From contig JAFABI010000010.1 in the NCBI GenBank assembly GCA_023426125.1, forward strand, positions 124,001 through 188,000: DNA of 64,000 bases, given 5' to 3'. The DNA is from Bacillota bacterium (GTDB lineage Bacteria; Bacillota; Clostridia; Acetivibrionales; DTU013). The translations under genes and the position numbers were made by a program. Below, piece after piece: positions 61,190 to 64,000 of the stretch (position 1 is its first letter; the number at the start of each line of letters is the position of its first letter). The notes beneath the pieces are model-generated. The model was not told the DNA's origin and ran no database searches. It was given only the letters and a program-made list of their open reading frames with translations.

Positions 61190-62956
61190 TTATTTTCCGC
61201 CCCTGATTACCGCTTTAATTCTACGCACCCCGGAAGCAACGCTCTCCTCTTTTATAATTTTGAAATGCCCCAGGTCTGCGGTATTGCTAATATGCGGTCC
61301 GCCACATATCTCCCTGCTGAAATTGCCTATAGAATAAACCTTGACAATTTCACTGTATTTCTCTGTAAATAGGCCCTCAGCACCCATTCTTTCCGCCTCT
61401 TCAAAAGACATTTCGTCACATTGCACCTGTAGACCCTGTCCTATTGCATCATTGACAACCTCCTCAACTTTGCGGATTTCTTCCGGAGTCATTTTCTGTC
61501 CATGGGAAAAGTCAAACCTCAGTCTCTCTTTTGTAATATTGCTCCCTTTTTGTCTGACATGTTCCCCTAAAACAAGTTTTAATGCTTTATGCAGTAAATG
61601 GGTTGCTGTGTGCAGCGCAACCGTTTCTTCGGAATTGTCGGCCAGCCCTCCCTTGAACCTTTGTAAAGCTCCCTGGCGTGATAACTCCTGGTGCTGTTTA
61701 TATAACTCTTCAAAGCCGGCATAATCAATGGTTGCATTGTTTTCCGATGCCAATTCGGCAGTTATTTCCGGTGGGAAGCCAAATGTATCATAAAGGGTAA
61801 ACACCGTTTTTGCCTCAAGCGTACTTTTCCCTTCTTTCCTACATACTTCTAAAGCCTTATAGAATTGCTTTTCACCTTTTTCAAGAGTTTGAACAAATTT
61901 GTTTTTTTCTTCTACAAGGTTTTTTATAATATACTCCTCCTGCCCATCCAATTCAATGTATAACTCCCGCAACGACCTTATCGTTGCATAACCCACTTCA
62001 GATATTTGATCAGGGTTTATTTCTATTTTTCTCATATGCCTGACAGCTCTTCTTATTAACCTTCGCAGAATATATCCCTGGTCTGCGTTGCCCGGGGTTA
62101 TCCCATCGATTAACACAAAACACGAAGCTCTGATATGGTCGGCAATTATTCTGACACTTGTTTCATTCTCCTTCCTTGCAAGAGCCTTTACCTGTTTCAC
62201 AATATCCGAAAACAGTTCCGTCTCAAATATACTATCCTTTCCCTCTAAAATTGCTGTCATCCTTTCAAGCCCGAGTCCGGTGTCAACATTCCTTTGCTGT
62301 AATACCGTAAAGGTGCCATCAGAGCTTTTATAGTATTGCATAAAGACATTGTTCCATATCTCCCAGTACTTGCCGCACTTACATGCCGGATCACACTTCT
62401 CCGAGCATTTGGGTTTTAAACTGTCATAAAAGATCTCCGTATCAGGGCCGCATGGACCGGTTTGCCCTGCCGGCCCCCACCAATTATGCTTTTTCCCCAG
62501 ATAGTAGATATTCTCCTCTTTTATTCCGGTTGACTTCCATACATTGGCTGCCTCCTCGTCCTTTGGGGCATCTTCATCCCCTTCGAATACAGTCACAGCC
62601 AAACGGTTCCGGTCCAGTTGAAGTCCGTTGACAAGGAAATCATAGCTCATCTTGATTGCTTCTTCCTTGAAGTAATCGCCTAATGACCAATTGCCAAGCA
62701 TTTCAAAGAATGTAAGGTGAATATCGTCTCCCACTTCATCAATATCATCTGTCCTGAGGCATTTCTGATAGTTTACCAGACGCTTGCCCGACGGATGAGG
62801 TTCTCCCAAAAGATAGGGTACAAGCGGATGCATCCCTGCAGTCGTAAATAATACGCTGGGGTCATTCTCCGGTATAAGGGACGAACCAGAAATCGTATTG
62901 TGCCGATGGTGGTTAAAAAATTCCATAAACTTTTTCCTGATACCGATAGCGTTCAT
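61190..62956 (-). CDS. alaS: Short alanyl-tRNA synthetase paralogue without C-Ala domain
   Basis: A 588-residue class II synthetase; full AlaRS has about 870. Residues 1-390 are the catalytic and tRNA-recognition part with GMHPLVPYLLGEPHPSGKRL-type motif 1 region (split here as GMHPLVPYLLGEPHPSG), RNVDTGLGLERM (motif 3), and a cysteine-rich KCSEKCDPACKCG insert at 183-195 that most AlaRS lack. The editing site is complete: HTATH (H449, H453) and CGGPH (C551, H555). The C-Ala domain that grips tRNA and helps editing is absent after residue 588. It charges tRNA-Ala and probably acts as a monomer (inference). GGAGG lies before the ATG; a T-box leader precedes it. Confidence 0.92.
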   Translation of the reverse strand: MNAIGIRKKFMEFFNHHRHNTISGSSLIPENDPSVLFTTAGMHPLVPYLLGEPHPSGKRLVNYQKCLRTDDIDEVGDDIHLTFFEMLGNWSLGDYFKEEAIKMSYDFLVNGLQLDRNRLAVTVFEGDEDAPKDEEAANVWKSTGIKEENIYYLGKKHNWWGPAGQTGPCGPDTEIFYDSLKPKCSEKCDPACKCGKYWEIWNNVFMQYYKSSDGTFTVLQQRNVDTGLGLERMTAILEGKDSIFETELFSDIVKQVKALARKENETSVRIIADHIRASCFVLIDGITPGNADQGYILRRLIRRAVRHMRKIEINPDQISEVGYATIRSLRELYIELDGQEEYIIKNLVEEKNKFVQTLEKGEKQFYKALEVCRKEGKSTLEAKTVFTLYDTFGFPPEITAELASENNATIDYAGFEELYKQHQELSRQGALQRFKGGLADNSEETVALHTATHLLHKALKLVLGEHVRQKGSNITKERLRFDFSHGQKMTPEEIRKVEEVVNDAIGQGLQVQCDEMSFEEAERMGAEGLFTEKYSEIVKVYSIGNFSREICGGPHISNTADLGHFKIIKEESVASGVRRIKAVIRGGK

Positions 62957-62999
62957 TATAAATTACCTCCCCGATTTTTGGGTAGCTTTGTCTGCAAAC

Positions 63000-63250
63000 A
63001 AAAAAACCCTTCGATCCCTGTGAAGGGACGGAAGAGTTATCCGTGGTACCACCCTAATTAGCTTAATGCTCACTCAACCAGTACTGCCATACTGCGCCTT
63101 TGTAACGTAAGGAAACGTCGTTCTCTACTCGTATTACCTTTCAAGAAGAAGCTCGGAAGCTGCGTTCAATGCAGACACCTGTTAGATCCCACCAACCTCT
63201 AACTCTCTGTAAGGCTTTCTACACCTAATCTTCTTCGTCATCGCCCTTAA
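63000..63250 (-). ncRNA. T-box riboswitch (alanine) controlling alaS
   Basis: On the minus strand the leader runs from a stem I start (GACGAAGAAGATTAGG) to the T-box AGGGTGGTACCACGG (63055-63041) and a terminator stem CCCTTC/GAAGGG with a T-run (63027-63000). The 3' side of stem I has GAACGCAGCTTCC; GCA or GCT in it is the specifier, both alanine. It would turn on alaS, and perhaps the methyltransferase, when tRNA-Ala is uncharged. Confidence 0.87.
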
Positions 63251-63262
63251 TATTTTCTTTTT

Positions 63263-63292
63263 ATTATACTATATTGTGTCCTGAGTATGCAA
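63263..63292 (-). promoter_or_regulatory. Promoter of the alaS T-box leader
   Basis: Minus strand: TTGCAT (63292-63287), 18 bases, TATAAT (63268-63263), about 15 bases before stem I. Confidence 0.65.
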
Positions 63293-63416
63293 CGGATAAA
63301 AAAATTATAGTTAAACCCATTCCTCCGCATGATACTTTCATTTACATATACTCATATATTTATCTTTTTAAACTGATTATCAATATCCCCTCCACCATAC
63401 ATTACACGGATAGCCT

Positions 63417-64000
63417 TCACTTTATTTCTATATCTATCGCCCCATTTATTTCAAAATTACTGTCGGAAACTGAGGTAATATTCTTCCCATTGATACTTAC
63501 CTTCTCAAATGCAATGCCTTCTATGGCACCTTTGTGAAAAGGGCTGGATAATACGATTCTCTCATCCCCGGTACATAGGAATTCTATATTTTTGAAGGCA
63601 ATTTTCTTGATAGTTCCATCGCATCCATTAAGTCCCTCCAGGTCTGTGATATTTAACTTTATCGCCTGCTTGCCGCTGCATGCATCTTCAACGATTATAT
63701 CCTCAAAAACAATGTCACGGACCGGTCCGCCTTGATCATTCCATACCCCTAATACACCACCCGCCTCGGGAATCCAGCAGGCTAAAGTCGAATGCACTAC
63801 AGTACAGTCCTTAAAGAATACATTGCTTACCTCAAAAGATGTCTCATTTACAATACCAAAGCTTGTGGCAACATCGTTCCATACCACACACCCCCTGAAT
63901 GCAACATTATCCACCGGTGCATGGTGAGCCTTAATAAGGAAGGAATCATCCGCATTGTGGCAAAAGCACCTTTCAATCACGACGTTTTTAGAGCTGCAAA
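63417..64000 (-). CDS. Right-handed beta-helix protein (GH28-like), 5' end outside the window
   Basis: The frame runs off the window end (in frame from about 63998), so its start is unseen. The 190 residues present repeat short strands: NVVIERCFCHNADDSFLIKA, VSNVFFKDCTVVHSTLACW and VRDIVFEDIIVEDACSG-like turns typical of a right-handed parallel beta-helix as in GH28 polygalacturonases, dextranases or pectin-related enzymes. The NADD and GVWND positions are like acidic catalytic turns. Glycan hydrolysis fits the other sugar genes in the window but is inferred. The 166 bases between its stop and the alaS promoter show nothing. Confidence 0.75.
   Translation of the reverse strand, partial: CSSKNVVIERCFCHNADDSFLIKAHHAPVDNVAFRGCVVWNDVATSFGIVNETSFEVSNVFFKDCTVVHSTLACWIPEAGGVLGVWNDQGGPVRDIVFEDIIVEDACSGKQAIKLNITDLEGLNGCDGTIKKIAFKNIEFLCTGDERIVLSSPFHKGAIEGIAFEKVSINGKNITSVSDSNFEINGAIDIEIK

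Noticed and set aside
1..64000. CRISPR array, rRNA or tRNA genes, prophage
   Set aside because: No regularly spaced direct repeats, no recognisable rRNA or tRNA stretches and no phage genes were seen; the direct repeats at 33 kb have only two full units.

Overview
The window most likely comes from an endospore-forming member of the Clostridia (Firmicutes) of moderate GC. The signs are three T-box leaders in front of aminoacyl-tRNA synthetase genes, a SpoVB-type flippase, a Spo0E-type phosphatase, SLH surface protein, CUT1 sugar transporter with a YesM/YesN-type two-component system, and ribosome sites close to GGAGG with frequent GTG and TTG starts. I cannot name the species. No rRNA, tRNA or CRISPR array was seen.

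Layout. 0-9 kb: tail of an AraC regulator, a KDPG aldolase fused to a VOC domain, a MarR-controlled heterodimeric ABC exporter, an AAA/PD-(D/E)XK protein and two small enzymes or unknowns. 9-19 kb: lactate permease, SpoVB-like flippase, a SNF2 helicase/SWIM pair, a WG-repeat lipoprotein and a tandem P-loop ATPase. 19-21 kb: a compact XRE/Spo0E module with three operators, then a coupled pair encoding a small protein and a retropepsin-like protease. 21-26 kb: two proteins with a suspected papain-like/BtrH-like fold linked to GyrI-like ligand-binding domains. 26-29 kb: archaeal-type MetRS behind a T-box, and a Phd-Uma2 fusion with three phased operators. 29-43 kb: radical SAM, AraC plus sugar oxidoreductase/isomerase, a CcdA-like thiol transporter, SLH protein, MnmD, Fpg-like glycosylase, CNNM protein with a short leader ORF, and a chemotaxis receptor. 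43-55 kb: AEC transporter and a complete sugar-scavenging locus (sialidase-like secreted enzyme, Gfo/Idh/MocA protein, CUT1 importer, YesN/YesM). 55-64 kb: HEAT-like protein, MazG-like protein, then a synthetase island: T-box-thrS, two argS remnants, a broken AAA ATPase, a methyltransferase and T-box-alaS, ending in a partial beta-helix protein.

The most unusual content is the set of accessory-looking synthetases. ThrRS lacks the TGS domain and has lost an editing-site histidine; AlaRS stops after the editing domain and lacks C-Ala; MetRS is archaeal-type; and an argS gene has decayed between thrS and alaS. Each intact gene keeps its own promoter and T-box, so each looks inducible by its uncharged tRNA. 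The second theme is small repeats: three families of short inverted-repeat elements are scattered in the gaps, and one member sits inside the metG T-box leader.

Functions are inferred by reading the proteins by eye. Promoters, operators and T-boxes were found by inspection, and none of this was checked against databases.
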